This document shows, in pieces, positions 43,341 to 54,239 of a stretch of 64,000 bases of DNA (positions are counted from its first letter, which is position 1; each line of letters starts with the position of its first letter). Below the pieces are notes generated by a model. The model saw nothing but the letters and a program-made list of their open reading frames with translations, searched no databases and was not told the origin of the DNA. Origin of the DNA: Mauremys mutica (lineage: Eukaryota; Chordata; Testudines; Geoemydidae). Where the stretch lies: the NCBI RefSeq assembly GCF_020497125.1, contig NC_059075.1:109593222-109657221 (forward strand), written 5' to 3'. The position numbers and the translations under genes were made by a program.

Positions 43341-44659
43341 CTTCTTCAGCTTAAAATCTTTTTCATATTCACTGTTAATTATAAAAACTAATAGCTAGAA
43401 GATTGAAGTACCTAGTGGGGGAATGCATGATATTTAAGTTGCAGAATTCCCTTCCCCCACCCTTGATGCCCTTCTTCACTCATTAAATTGGGGCTTATTC
43501 TGAAAGAGGGTGTGTGCACTGATTTGCATGTATTTCCTGTTATGCCAGTGAGAGCACAGGATTAGCTAATTACAGAAGAGAAACAGTTTCACTGCATATA
43601 AGCAAAGACTCTGTGTAATGAACTGGAGCGAAAAAAATAACTATGTTGGCTTGTGAAGAAATCCATTTCTTCACATTGTAATGATGACAGTGCTTCTCTA
43701 CAGAGATGGAAGGGACTCATTAGGCCTTCTAGCCAGGTTCCAAACCCTGGTTACACTAGGGACATTGGTGGAAAGTTTCCCATCATTGTTGGAAGCCTTA
43801 GGGCCTGAATCTCATTTACACTAAGGTCCCTTTATGCTGCTCTGGCATTGAAAATGGGCATTAAAGGTGGTGTAAAGGGGCTTTAGTACAAATTGGACTC
43901 AGGTCATGATATACAAAATGTGCCATTGCCCATGGTGATTTCAATACCTTGTCATCGAATCCTGCTCAGAACAAATCTAATGAACAAGGTGCATTAAATA
44001 GTGTCAGCAGCCAGATCCCTGTCTATACTAAGGCTCCCAATATCACCAACCCCCAAACTGGGGTTAGCAATGGTGGGGAAATGGCTAAACATTTCCCTAA
44101 TGCAGACAAAGTCCAAGGGACCAATGCAGAACTGTTTATTTCTGAGTGCTTTGTCCAGCTTCAAATCCCTCATGTGATGGGGCTTCCTGAACTTCTCGGC
44201 CATTTAGTTAAGATATTTTTGTTTTTTCTTGCATCATTTCCATCATTTTTCCTTTATTTTTCTTTATATTTTATTTGGGGATTTTGTCATTTTTCTGTCT
44301 CTCCTCTATCTTGATTTGGTGAGTCATTTTACATGAGAAAAAAAGAAATCCAAATGAATGGTAAACAATGTGAGGCTTGAAAATGACAGCTATGTAATTA
44401 ATTATATTTAACTGAAGGTGGCTATGAGCTCTGATAATTGGTAGAGACATGGCTTTCAGACCCAAAAACTATACAAGCCCCTCTCCAGGTACAAAGAAAG
44501 CTAGAATGTCAAAATGTTGGCCTTTTTTTCAGCCTTTATTTTCAATGTTTAATTAAGATGATGTTTAGGTGTAAAGTAAGTTTATTGGGATACTATCTTT
44601 TTCTAATCAGGGTGTGATGATACATCCTATATTCTTCATACATATATTGTTATGATATG
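43341..44659. other. No gene seen; palindromic repeat fragment near 43803-43910
   Basis: At 43803-43910 ATTTACACTAAGGTCCCTTT is roughly mirrored by AAAGGGGCTTTAGT, a small self-inverted repeat. The remainder shows no gene. The 121-codon frame at 43949-44314 has no motif and ends in a run of Phe/Leu produced by T-rich DNA. Confidence 0.4.
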
Positions 44660-45042
44660 TGGCTCCAAGTAGCTGTCAGCATGCGACAGCGGCCACACCC
44701 CGGAAACCGTCTCGACTGGCGGACTAAACCAGGTGAGGGTAACCGATGAGTCTAAGACCCTCGCTGAGTTAGGGCCTGTCTACATTGCATGCGAAGGCTG
44801 GATCCGGCTGACTGAGGAAACCTGGTTCAATGGTCAGGAAGGCGGTGACAGCAAGCGTTGTGGAACGCTCAAGAGCACGACAAGACACATAGGCGTCCTG
44901 GTCATCCACTGCGCCCTGCCCTATCTCCAGCAGTCTCGACTCTTGTCCTGCCACTGGATACAGATAGGAACTGGGAAGAGAGAGTGAGGTTGACGTTGCG
45001 CAACTCTCCCTCACTTTAATCCAATTCACGCGCAAGTCTCGA

Positions 45043-45077
45043 CATCATATCATATCATATCATATCACATCATATCA
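45043..45077. repeat. CATAT pentamer microsatellite in LINE 5' UTR
   Basis: Seven or so tandem CATAT/CACAT units. It lies within the 5' region of the RTE-like element. Confidence 0.85.
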
Positions 45078-45381
45078 AGTCCTGTGGCGATGGGCGAGCG
45101 ATGAAGCAGCAGGTGTGGATACACTGGGAGCTGTAGCCGCGGACCTGCACACAGGCGGCTCAGGTATAATGGTCATTCCTCACTGACCGAAGCAGCGGTG
45201 GAGCTCGGCATCTTCTTGAGCGACTGAGCAGCCCTATTCAGGATTGCACTGCTCACCTCCGTAGAACGAGGAGGGGGCTAGAAAAGGTGCCCTAAACATT
45301 GCCTGCTTCACCTTACCCTGGCCAGCATACCGCGGCTGGCGGGGATCCCATAAAAGCGGTCGAACAAAAACAAAACTTAGA

Positions 45382-46524
45382 GTGACACCGATCACCATTG
45401 GCACATGGAATGTGCACATGCTACTGGATAACATCACGGCAGACAGACCAGATAGAAGAACAGCACTTGTCGCCAGAGAGCTTGCACGCTACAACATTGA
45501 CATTGCAGCCCTGAGCGAAACTCGCCTTGCTAATGAAGGACAGCTGTCCGAGTCAGGCCGAGGCTATACATTCTTCTGGAGTGGCCGCAGCGGTGATGAG
45601 CGTCGCGAATCTGGAGTTGGCTTCGCCCTCAAGAATCATCTTGTTCGGAAACTTGCCAGTCCCCCCAAGGGTGTGAATGATCGTCTCATGACAATGCAGC
45701 TTCCGCTTCAAAATGGAAAACAAGCTACTTTGATCAGTGCATACGCTCCCACAATGACCAACCCAGAGGATGTGAAGGATAAATTCTACGAAGAACTAGA
45801 TGCTCTGCTATCATCAGTTCACCGCACAGACAAGCTGATCCTGCTTGGTGATTTTAATGCAAGAGTCGGATGCGATGCCGCAGCCTGGGAAGGAGTCATC
45901 GGGAAAAATGGAGTGGGAAAGTGTAACAGCAATGGTCTGTTACTGCTGGAAACTTGTGCAGCACATGACTTTCTGATCACCAATACGGTCTTCCGCCTCC
46001 CTACCCGTAACAGGACTTTGTGGATGCATCCCCGTTCTAAGCACTGGCATCTGATCGACTATGTCATCATCAGGAGAAGGGACAGACAAGATGTCAGAGT
46101 TACAAAAGCTATGTGCGGCGCTGACTGCTGGACGGATCACAGGCTCATAGTATCTAAAATGAAGCTCCGTATCATGCCGAAGAGACGACCACAAGGCTGT
46201 AAGGCTCTCAAAAGGATCAACGTGTCGAAGCTGAAGAACAGCCACATCACTGAAAATCTAGCAGAAGACCTAGAGAATGAGCTTGCTGATCTTCGTATTG
46301 AGAATGATGCTGAGAGAGACTGGGAGCGATTCTGCAACACTGTCCATACAGCTGCATCGAAGGTATTGGGGCCCTCCACACGCAGGCGGCAAGACTGGTT
46401 TGATGAAAATAATGCAGAAATCCAGGCCTTACTTGCTGAGAAGCACCGCCTGCATCGCGCATATCAGAACAACCTATCCTCAGCGGCAAAGAAGACTACC
46501 TTTATCAACGCTCGCAGAACAGTA
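45382..46524 (+). pseudogene. RTE-like LINE endonuclease domain and linker
   Basis: 381 open codons. Landmarks of the APE-type endonuclease are in order: GTWNVHML (Asn), ALSETRL (Glu), ISAYAPT, LLGDFNARVG, HLIDYVIIRRRD and CWTDHRLIVS. In intact elements this domain nicks target DNA to prime reverse transcription. The frame stops at TAG (46525-46527), probably a former CAG, after which the same frame continues with NRLRKMRDLW and then shifts near 46612. All catalytic-type motifs look intact. Confidence 0.85.
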
Positions 46525-46527
46525 TAG

Positions 46528-46791
46528 AACCGACTGCGCAAAATGCGGGACTTGTGGCTGAGCGCCAAAGCAGATGAAATACAGGCGTACGCGGACAGGA
46601 ATGACTATAAAGCAGTTCTATGAAGCCCTCAACACGCTCTATGGTCCACAGGCTTCTGGGAGCTTTCCCCTCCTGAACTCTGATGGCACTGTGCTCCTTA
46701 CAGAGAAGACGCAGATTCTCCAGAGATGGGCTGAACATTTTGAAGCAGTTCTCAACTGCCCTCAGTCATCAATGATGAGGCCATTGACAAG
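46528..46791 (+). pseudogene. RTE-like LINE linker with two compensating frameshifts
   Basis: Frame 1 continues from the TAG to ADRNDYK, then an extra base near 46612 moves the protein to frame 2 (FYEALNTLYGPQASGSFPLL, ILQRWAEHFEAVLN). A missing base near 46760 returns it to frame 1 at VINDEAIDKMPQV. Apart from these lesions no further stop is seen. Confidence 0.75.
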
Positions 46792-47936
46792 ATGCCCCAG
46801 GTTGCAGTCAATGACTCCATGGATGCTTCACCAGAAGAGGACGAAGTGAAGAAAGCCATTAACCAGCTGTCAAGTGGCAAATCCCCAGGGTCAGATGCCA
46901 TACCAGCAGACGTGTACAAAGTCGGTGGACCAGTGCTGCTACGGAAACTCACTGAGCTGTTTCAGTCCTTCTGGAAGCAGGGATCCATTCCACAGGAATT
47001 TAGAGACGCGTCCATCGTGCACCTCTATAAGAGGAAGGGCAATCGCCAGGTATGCAACAATCACCGTGGAATCTCGCTGCTCTCTACAGCGGGGAAAGTT
47101 CTTGCACGGGTTTTGTTGAACCGACTGATCACTCACCTGGAGCAGGGCTTGCTGCCAGAATCACAGTGCGGCTTCCGCAAGGGGCGTGGGACTATTGACA
47201 TGATCTTTGCTGCATGTCAGCTACAGGAGAAATGTCAAGAGCAGAACCGTGAACTCTACACGACTTTTGTGGACCTCACGAAAGCGTTCGACTCTGTCAG
47301 TCGCCAGGGCCTGTGGAGGATCATGTCGAAATTTGGCTGTCCAGACCGATTCATACAAATGGTACGTCAATTTCATCACGGTATGATGGCTCGTGTCCTG
47401 GATAACGGTGAAACATCTGAGGCCTTCCCAGTCACCAACGGCATCAAGCAAGGGTGTGTTTTAGCACCCACTTTGTTTAGCATGATATTCTCTGCCACTC
47501 TGACTGATGCCTTTCAACACTGCACTGAAGGAGTAGGCCTGAAGCACAGAACCGATGGGAAACTATTCAATCTGAGGCGACTGCGTGCCATCACCAAGGT
47601 GAAGGAAACTGTACTTCGAGACTTTCTCTTTGCCGATGATTGTGCTCTGAATGCTACTACAGAGACAGAAATGCAAGCCAGTATGGACAAGTTTTCATCT
47701 GCATGCAACAGCTTCGGCCTCACCATTAACATCAAGAAGACTGAGGTCATGCACCAGCCAGCTCCCCACACTCTGTACTCAGAACCGTCCATCACTGTAA
47801 ATGGACAGAGACTTCAGGCAGTGGACCACTTTACGTACCTGGGCAGTACCCTTTCTCGAGCAGTGTCAATCGATGAAGAAGTAAAGTGCAGAATTGCTAA
47901 AGCCAGCTCTGCATTTGGCCGATTGCACTCCAAAGT
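46792..47936 (+). pseudogene. RTE-like LINE reverse transcriptase, 3'-truncated
   Basis: Polymerase blocks in order: SSGKSPGSDAIPADVYK, the NHRGISLLSTAGKVLARVL finger block, CGFRKGRGTIDMIFA, FVDLTKAFDSVSR (first Asp), NGIKQGCVLAPTLFS, and the catalytic FADD at 47629-47640, then GLTINIKKTEVM and FTYLGSTLS. The protein then ends abruptly at a non-homologous junction at 47936/47937, followed by 10 unrelated codons. The thumb and C-terminal region expected downstream are absent, so this copy is inactive. Confidence 0.85.
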
Positions 47937-47962
47937 GCTTCCAATAGTGATATTTAGCAGGC
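47937..47962 (-). repeat. 26-bp inverted repeat, right arm, at LINE breakpoint
   Basis: Exact reverse complement of 43315-43340, starting at the base where LINE homology ends. It looks like a short templated insertion copied from 4.6 kb upstream in opposite orientation. Confidence 0.9.
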
Positions 47963-48320
47963 ACTTTTAGCTTTGAAGGTGGTTGATTCAATCCTTAATC
48001 ATAACCAAGATGGCAGTTGCTACACTTGCATTGAACTTCTGAAGTTGTGTGTGTGTAAAAATAAGAGGTGACAAGGGAGACTAGTTTTACACCTTTTGTC
48101 TCTTAACTGCTAAGTGAATCCTAAAAGGGAAACAATTAGTCAATGTGTCTAATTATATTGTTACCTTTGCAATTACTGGGTACTCAAGAAATGAGCATGA
48201 TATCATCAACCAACCACAAAGCTCCTAATGCTTACACAATTCTAAACCTCTTCCATAATTAAGGCTAAAATTATTATGGACCAGGACATAAGCATTCTGC
48301 CTAGTAGTCAGAGCTGGAGT
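47963..48320. other. No gene seen
   Basis: Unique-looking sequence, no gene. Confidence 0.4.
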
Positions 48321-48530
48321 CAGCTCTAATGGGCAGATCAGGATCCAGGTGGGGGAACAAATTGAAGTGTCAGCACCAGGGTCAACTGACAATTATCAGA
48401 GCCAGGGGTCAAGCCAGAGTCAGGAATCAAAGCTGGGGTCGGAGCTATGGTCCAATACCAAATGCCAGAGCCAAGGGTCAAACCAGAGTCACACTCAGAG
48501 CCAGGTGGGAACAGGAAGCGAGGCACATGT
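48320..48530. repeat. Degenerate minisatellite
   Basis: Units built on CAGAGCCAGGGGTCAAGCC and CAGAGCCAAGGGTCAAACC, with AGAGTCA-type words, recur at roughly 27 bp or its multiples. A G-rich run follows at 48565-48583. The 220-codon frame across it (48349-49011) is not convincing. Confidence 0.55.
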
Positions 48531-48689
48531 GCAGGAGCACAATAGGAACAGGAGCAAAGGCTGGGTGGGTGGGGGGGGGGTCGGTGAGGCTGGAGCAGAG
48601 CAGGAAGCAGGAACAAGCAGGGCCCAATGCACCCACAACAGGAAATCACCTTGTCCCTCACACAACTTACTGCGCCTCCTTCTGGCTTC

Positions 48690-51465
48690 AATAGCATGGT
48701 TTGACCAATCGATGGAGCTGGACAATCCTCCAATCAAGGCTCCTTTAGGTGGTGCCTTGGCTGGGGCTATAGTCCTGTTAGCTTCTCAACCCCACAGGTT
48801 TCAACAGATATTGCGTGGAGACCGGGAAGCAGTGTCTGTCTGGGTGCTCCCAGGTTGGGAGTTCAAGAGCTCATATATCACACAAATACATTTTAACAGT
48901 TCAAATGGAATTATTAAAGCCTTCTATTATACCTTCCTGTCAGATTACAATGCAGATGCTTCAGATGTGCTTCACTCTATTGCCAAGACTATGCAACTCA
49001 ACCCTGGGTGAGAGGAGCTGCAATCACCAAGACTAAAGTAACCACCTAGGGTCTGATTTACCATTGATTTACCCAGTTTTAGACCATTGGCATGTCACAG
49101 TAAGACAATGGTGAATCATGACCCTAGTCCTCACCCAAGCTCAGTACAAGGCATGCTACCATTAATTTAGCAATATTATGTATCCTTATTACTTAACTTT
49201 TCATCTGGGGGACAGTAAAGGCAGAGGAATATGATGAGAGAGACAGAAACATTTGGTACTGTTAGACTTAAGGTCATATCCATAGTCAGTAGAAATTAAT
49301 GGAAACACTCCCATTGACTCCAATGGGCTTTGGCTCAGGCCCATAGTATGGGCCAGAATTGTGTCTTGACACAGATCTCCCAATGCATTCAGTCTTCTCC
49401 TGCAGTGATCCTGCTGTTCTTGGCCTTATTCTCTCCCAAGCTGAACTGGCTGTTTATACTTAACTGTGTAGGAGTTTGCAGAGATTGGACCAGCAGACAG
49501 GCACCCATAGGATGGGGTGGTGCAAAGGTAGCCTACAGTCCAACTTGGCCACACCTTGAGTTCTGGGCCCCACGTTCTGATTAAGAAGACTTTGAGACCC
49601 ACTTTACACAGCTGTAAGTGACTACACAAGATACAAGCCAGGGGAGAATCAGTATGGTCTCTTAAATGTTTGTGAATCACCATGTATGTGAATGGTACTA
49701 TCCAAATAATCAAAATCCTTGTGAACCCAAATAGCTTTGAGTTTCTGTCTCCTGAGGTGGAAGCCTTGTGCAGTGATGCCACAGTGCCACTGAGCCAAGC
49801 CCTGCAGAAAATTCTGTTATATTTATTGTATTGAAGACTGCTTTCCAATAACCACTGACCTGAGACCCTTGTAATGATTGCAGCGATGGTGCTCTGGATG
49901 CAGCTATCAAATACCAAAACTAGAGATGGACCCAATGCCAGGCATCCCTGAACTTTGAGGGATGGGAGGGACCTGGATCCTAACAGATCTGGATCAGAAC
50001 TGCAAAATTGGCCTCATCTCTATAATGGGGCAAATCAAAATCCTAGCTCACAATACACATAAACAGATCCAGATCAGAATTTATCCAAAGGAACATAATC
50101 TCTGTTTTTTTCTAAGGCATCTATCATCATAATATCTATGTTGACCCTGTTTCTATAACAAACTGAATCAGGTCCCTGAATCCAAATACCCTGCAACCCT
50201 GGCAGTGTTCAAATTCTGACTTTAGCAGCTTGAGCCAGCTTCTACCAGAAATTCACAGTTTCATTCACAAGGCTGCCCAGGCAACATCTTAAAAAGGAAA
50301 CTAAAATTGTTCCAATACTTGAATGTTCCTGACATCCCGTTGTGCCTTGCCTGCCTCAGCCTTCTTTGCTTTGCTTTCCCAACAATGGGAGCCATTGCTT
50401 TTGCTGGATTGGGCTCTAGCCAAGCTTGGAGATTGGCATATCCTTCCAACAGTGCCAAATTTAATCCTCCTACTGATCCCATTTATTCAGCGTGTTAAAA
50501 CAACAAGCAAACCAAAGACCCAGGAAAGACAAAGTGGGGTGGGAGAAGGGGAAAAGATCCCTTCCCATGATTACAGACTGTGCCACTAATCTGCTTGATT
50601 TGAAACAACTGCCATCTGAAATTGTTTCTAAAGAGCATACAGGAAGCCTGATGTGAGCCAGATTCAAAATGAAATAACTCTCATTTTGGGGTGGACTGTG
50701 TGATGAAGATGTAGCCATAAAGTAAATAATGATTCAGCTGTAACTTTCAATTTTGTCCCTCGTAAATTGCTCACCCAAGTGTGGAAGCCAATAGAATTTG
50801 CTTTTCCCCCTTTGGAAAGCTATTCTGAGTTCAGCATGACCAAAGAACAGCCACTTATTAACTGCTCAGCAGAGCTCTTGGCTTTGCTGTTAGAATCCCC
50901 AGCAATTGCTAGAAGAACACTTTTGCCAATACTAATCTAGTTCAGTCAGTAACTATGGCCTTGTGATATGAAATTATGTGGCAGGGGGGCCTCCTGCTGT
51001 TTAACATCTCTGTTTTATGACACTATGTCTGAGATAGTTGTGCGAGGGAGGCAGCGCTGATTTTTAGCATTCATTTATATTTAATTATCCAGAGGCAGCT
51101 CTGTGCAATATAGCAGGTGTTTATGCAGCCATTTTTCATTCCTTCTTTCCCATTGCAAAGCAGTGGTATGCAACAAGGCCATATGACCTTCAGCTTGTAA
51201 TAAGCTCATGGCCACAGATATAGTTGCTCTGCATTACCCATTGGAGATAGAACCAAGGACCTTCAGCTTCAGAAAAAAAGCACAGTCTGCCACCATTTGA
51301 GCTGCAGGAGTGGCTTCATTAAGTGTGAAGAGTAGCAGGCTTATCCTCTTTGAAGACAATCGCTATAGGGAGACATGATCACAGACATTCAGCCAGTGTG
51401 ATTCACTTTCATCACGGCACTTCACATCTTACAAGCTGGGTTAGATCAGTGCCTGGATGTGAGAC
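48690..51465. other. No gene seen
   Basis: No recognisable gene. A palindromic-repeat scrap is at about 49262-49335 (CCCATTGACTCCAATGGGC). AT-rich, possibly regulatory-like sequence lies at 50960-51140. Confidence 0.4.
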
Positions 51466-51469
51466 TTTC

Positions 51470-51580
51470 AAGGAACACCTGTTTAGGTGTTCCTTAATTA
51501 ATATTAATATTAATATTAATTAATAAGGTGTTCCTTAATTAATTAAGGAACACCTGTTTAGGTGTTCCTTAATTAATATG
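51470..51580. repeat. Nested palindrome cluster
   Basis: AGGAACACCTGTTTAGGTGTTCCT occurs twice as a short perfect hairpin (from 51471 and from 51546, each with a 2-4 base loop). Between them lie a (TAATAT)n tract and another inverted GGTGTTCCTTAATTAA. The whole block can fold in several alternative ways and is likely unstable. Confidence 0.85.
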
Positions 51581-51697
51581 CAAATTAGATACAATTAACT
51601 CTGGCCTAAACAAAGACTGGGAATGGTTGGGTCATTACACTAATTTAATCTATTTCCCTATGTTAAGTTCTCCTCACACCTTCTATTGGCCATCTTA
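51560..51697 (+). repeat. Older interspersed repeat, left part (split by H3)
   Basis: ATGCAAATTAGATACAATTA, CTCTGGCCTAAACAAAGAC and GTCCTCCTCACACC-like sequence up to CCATCTTA. It resumes directly after H3 with TTAATTATCACTTCAAAAAG and ends at 56795 with the GAAGAAGTGAGCTGTAGCTC / TTAGTCTTTAAGGTGCC tail, the tail family also seen at 18978 and 36392. Confidence 0.6.
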
Positions 51698-52073
51698 GGC
51701 CTTGTCTACACTACAAGACTATTTCGAATCTACTTAAGTCGAATTGTGGATTCGACCTTATGAAGTCGAATTTGTGTATCCACACTAAATACACTAATTC
51801 GAATTTCTGAGTCCACAGTAACGGGGCTGGCGTCAACTTTGGAAGCGGTGCACTGTGGGAAGCTATCCCACAGTTCCCGCAGTCCCCGCTGCCTATTGGA
51901 ATGCTGGGTAGAGCTCCCAATGCCTCCTGGGGGAAAAATGTGTCGAGGGTGCTTTTGGGTAACTGTTGTCATTGAACCGTCAATCACGCCCTCCCTCCCT
52001 GAAAGCTCCGGCGGGAAATCTGTTCGCGCCCTTCTCTTGTCGGTTACAGCGCGTACGCCACACCACTGCGAGC

Positions 52074-53357
52074 ATGGAGCCCGCTGCGATCATCGCTGCA
52101 CTTATGGCCGTTGTCAACTCCTCGCACCTTATCGTCCACCTCTTCCACAGTCAGCTGCTGAGAAATCGTGCGAGGAGGCTCCGGCAGCGCGGTGAGGACA
52201 GGAATTCACAGAGTGGCGCAGACCTCTCACAAAGCAGGTTACGCCGCGCCGTGGAGATCATGGTGGCAATGGGTCAAGTTCATGGTGTGGAACGGCGATT
52301 CTGGGCCCGGGAAACAAGCACGGACTGGTGGGACCGCATAGTGCTGCAGGTCTGGGATGAATCACAGTGGCTGCGAAACTTCAGGATGCGTAAGGGCACT
52401 TTCCTTGAACTCTGTGACTTGCTGTCCCCTGCCCTGAAGCGCCAGGACACCCGGATGCGAGCAGCCCTGAGTGTGCAGAAGCGAGTGGCCATAGCCCTCT
52501 GGAAACTTGCAACGCCAGACAGCTACCGGTCAGTAGCGAACCACTTTGGCGTGGGCAAATTTACCGTGGGGGTTGCTGTGATTGAAGTAGCCCACGCAAT
52601 CGTTGAGCAACTTCTCTCAAAGGTAGTGACTCTCGGAAACGTCCAGGACATCATAGATGGCTTCGCTGCGATGGGATTCCCAAACTGCGGTGGGGCTATA
52701 GATGGGACTCACATCCCTATCCTGGCACCAGCCCACCAGGCCAGCGAGTACATTAACCGAAAGGGCTACTTTTCAATGGTGCTGCAAGCACTGGTAGACC
52801 ATAGGGGACGTTTTACCAACATCTTCGTTGGGTGGGCGGGCAAGGTTCATGACGCGCGTGTGTTCAGGAACTCTGGTCTGTTTAAACGCCTCCAGGCAGG
52901 TACTTTCTTCCCGGACCACAAAATAACGGTTGGGGATGTGCAGATGCCTACAGTGATCCTCGGGGACCCAGCCTACCCGCTAATGCCCTGGCTCATGAAG
53001 CCCTATACAGGCGCCTTGGACAGAGAGAAGGAACTCTTCAACTACCGGCTGAGCAAGTGCAGAATGGTGGTGGAGTGTGCTTTCGGACGTCTCAAGGGGA
53101 GATGGCGGAGCTTACTGACTCGCTCGGACATCAGCAAAAAGAATATCCCCGTAGTTATTGCTGCTTGCTGTGTGCTACACAATCTCTGTGAGAGCAAGGG
53201 CGAGACCTTTTTGTCCGGATGGGAGGTTGAGGCAAATCGCCTGGCTGCAGTTTACGCTCAGCCAGACACCCGTGCCGAGAGAATATCCCAGCGGGAAGCG
53301 CTGTGTATCCGGGAGGCTTTGAAAGCAAGTTTCCTCGGAGAGCAGGGTAACCTATGA
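52074..53357 (+). CDS. PIF/Harbinger transposase (H3), intact, 427 aa
   Basis: Cuts and pastes the element in the nucleus, normally with the Myb-like partner. I chose the start ATGGAGCC at 52074 (the frame is open from 51966) because H4 has the same start and the same length of 427 residues. Order: leucine-rich N terminus, WWDRIVLQVWDESQW, LCDLLSPALKRQDT, HTH-like segment near residues 132-172 (SYRSVANHFGVGK), then the DDE_Tnp_4 core with Asp210 (GGAIDGTHIP), Asp298 (ILGDPAYPL) and Glu334 (VVECAFGRLKGRW), and HNLCES near the C terminus. All three catalytic residues are present. By hand count it differs from H4 at 23 positions. An AATAAA is near 53503. It is an element gene, not the host HARBI1. 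Confidence 0.93.
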   Translation: MEPAAIIAALMAVVNSSHLIVHLFHSQLLRNRARRLRQRGEDRNSQSGADLSQSRLRRAVEIMVAMGQVHGVERRFWARETSTDWWDRIVLQVWDESQWLRNFRMRKGTFLELCDLLSPALKRQDTRMRAALSVQKRVAIALWKLATPDSYRSVANHFGVGKFTVGVAVIEVAHAIVEQLLSKVVTLGNVQDIIDGFAAMGFPNCGGAIDGTHIPILAPAHQASEYINRKGYFSMVLQALVDHRGRFTNIFVGWAGKVHDARVFRNSGLFKRLQAGTFFPDHKITVGDVQMPTVILGDPAYPLMPWLMKPYTGALDREKELFNYRLSKCRMVVECAFGRLKGRWRSLLTRSDISKKNIPVVIAACCVLHNLCESKGETFLSGWEVEANRLAAVYAQPDTRAERISQREALCIREALKASFLGEQGNL

Positions 53358-53532
53358 CTCTCCACTTGCTTTCAAGAGAAACTGACCCTGGGCCAGTGTC
53401 TGTATGTGTCGATTTCGATCTGCGGTTACATACCCCATTCTCCAAGTTTCCCCCACTTCCAAAGCATGTTTTAAAGCAAATTAATTGTAACACTCATTAT
53501 TAATAAATCTTTGTTTTACTTTGCATTTCTGT

Positions 53533-53940
53533 TCAGGTGTTGAAACATGGACGCATACTGTGCTGGGCACGGTGTGCACTGATGTACAGACCGCTTGTTC
53601 CATAGAGGAATGACATCCTCCTGCTCCTACATAGGTCTCTGGGGTGGGGGACGGTTGCAAGTGGTTGTGCATGAAGGGGAGGGATTGCAGGAAGGGGTTG
53701 GTTTGCAGGAAGGGGCGAGTGGTGCCTTCTTTGGATAGGGGTTTGGATGACAGCAGTGGGCTGCGGGTTTGGGTGTAGGAAGGGGTGAGGGGTGTGGGGG
53801 AAGGGTGAGTATCTGTCCGTGGATGAGGGCTCTTGTTGGGGCTCAGGGCAGTGGAGAGGCTCGTTGCTACGGTGGAAGTGCATGGTAAGGGCAGCGTGCC
53901 TTAACATTAAGGGGGTGGCAGGCGCTAGGACCCTGGACAA
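53533..53940 (-). CDS. Proline-rich frame, conserved with H4, doubtful gene
   Basis: A 135-codon minus-strand frame whose middle (CPEPQQEPSSTD and YSPFPHTPHPFL) is nearly the same as in H4 at 60179-60643, while both ends differ. The plus strand here is a G-rich degenerate tandem repeat (GGAAGGGGTGAGGGGTGTG), which by itself can keep a Pro/His-rich frame open. It lies between the convergent transposase and Myb genes and might be 3' UTR of Myb. No domain recognised. Confidence 0.25.
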   Translation of the reverse strand: MSRVLAPATPLMLRHAALTMHFHRSNEPLHCPEPQQEPSSTDRYSPFPHTPHPFLHPNPQPTAVIQTPIQRRHHSPLPANQPLPAIPPLHAQPLATVPHPRDLCRSRRMSFLYGTSGLYISAHRAQHSMRPCFNT

Positions 53941-54239
53941 GCATACACATCACAGAATGACCCGGGGCAGCATACACCACACAGAGTGACCCTGGTGCCT
54001 ACTGACTGCAGTGTGTGTGTGCCCTGCAGTTGATCATGCCCCCAAGTCTGTACCCTGGTAATGTAGGCTATACCGTGCAATTATAAATCCCCTCCCGCCC
54101 CCCATACACAAAAAAATCCTCTGACACGAAAGACGTGACCGAAACAGTGAATAACAGCAAACAGCTTTTAATAATCTAATACACACTGGGGGGATGAAAC
54201 TTGGATTTGGGACTGGGTGAGCCTGTAAGGGAAGCACTT

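Larger units (their letters stand above)
44660..47936 (+). mobile_element. RTE-like non-LTR retrotransposon lacking its 3' end
   Basis: A CpG-rich 5' region (about 44660-45381), containing a CATAT-type pentamer repeat at 45043-45077, precedes an apurinic-type endonuclease and then a reverse transcriptase in one inferred ORF. The frame is broken by one TAG (46525-46527), a +1 shift near 46612 and a compensating -1 shift near 46760. The protein then breaks off in the region after the polymerase (KASSAFGRLHSK), so the C terminus and 3' UTR are missing. A 5'-complete, 3'-truncated LINE is the opposite of the normal pattern and implies a later deletion or rearrangement. Clade assignment (RTE-type) is from motif style only. 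Confidence 0.8.

Noticed and set aside
43949..44314. 121-codon frame with a hydrophobic end
   Set aside because: The hydrophobic tail comes from a T-rich run; no homology or gene structure seen.
45043..45077. Satellite or telomere-like array
   Set aside because: Only about seven pentamer units, fully inside the LINE 5' region.
43315..47962. A 4.6-kb DNA transposon with 26-bp terminal inverted repeats carrying the LINE
   Set aside because: No target duplication flanks the arms, and the right arm begins exactly at the LINE truncation point; a templated repair insertion explains this better.
48349..49011. 220-codon plus-strand frame
   Set aside because: Starts inside a minisatellite, changes composition abruptly and has no motif or gene structure.
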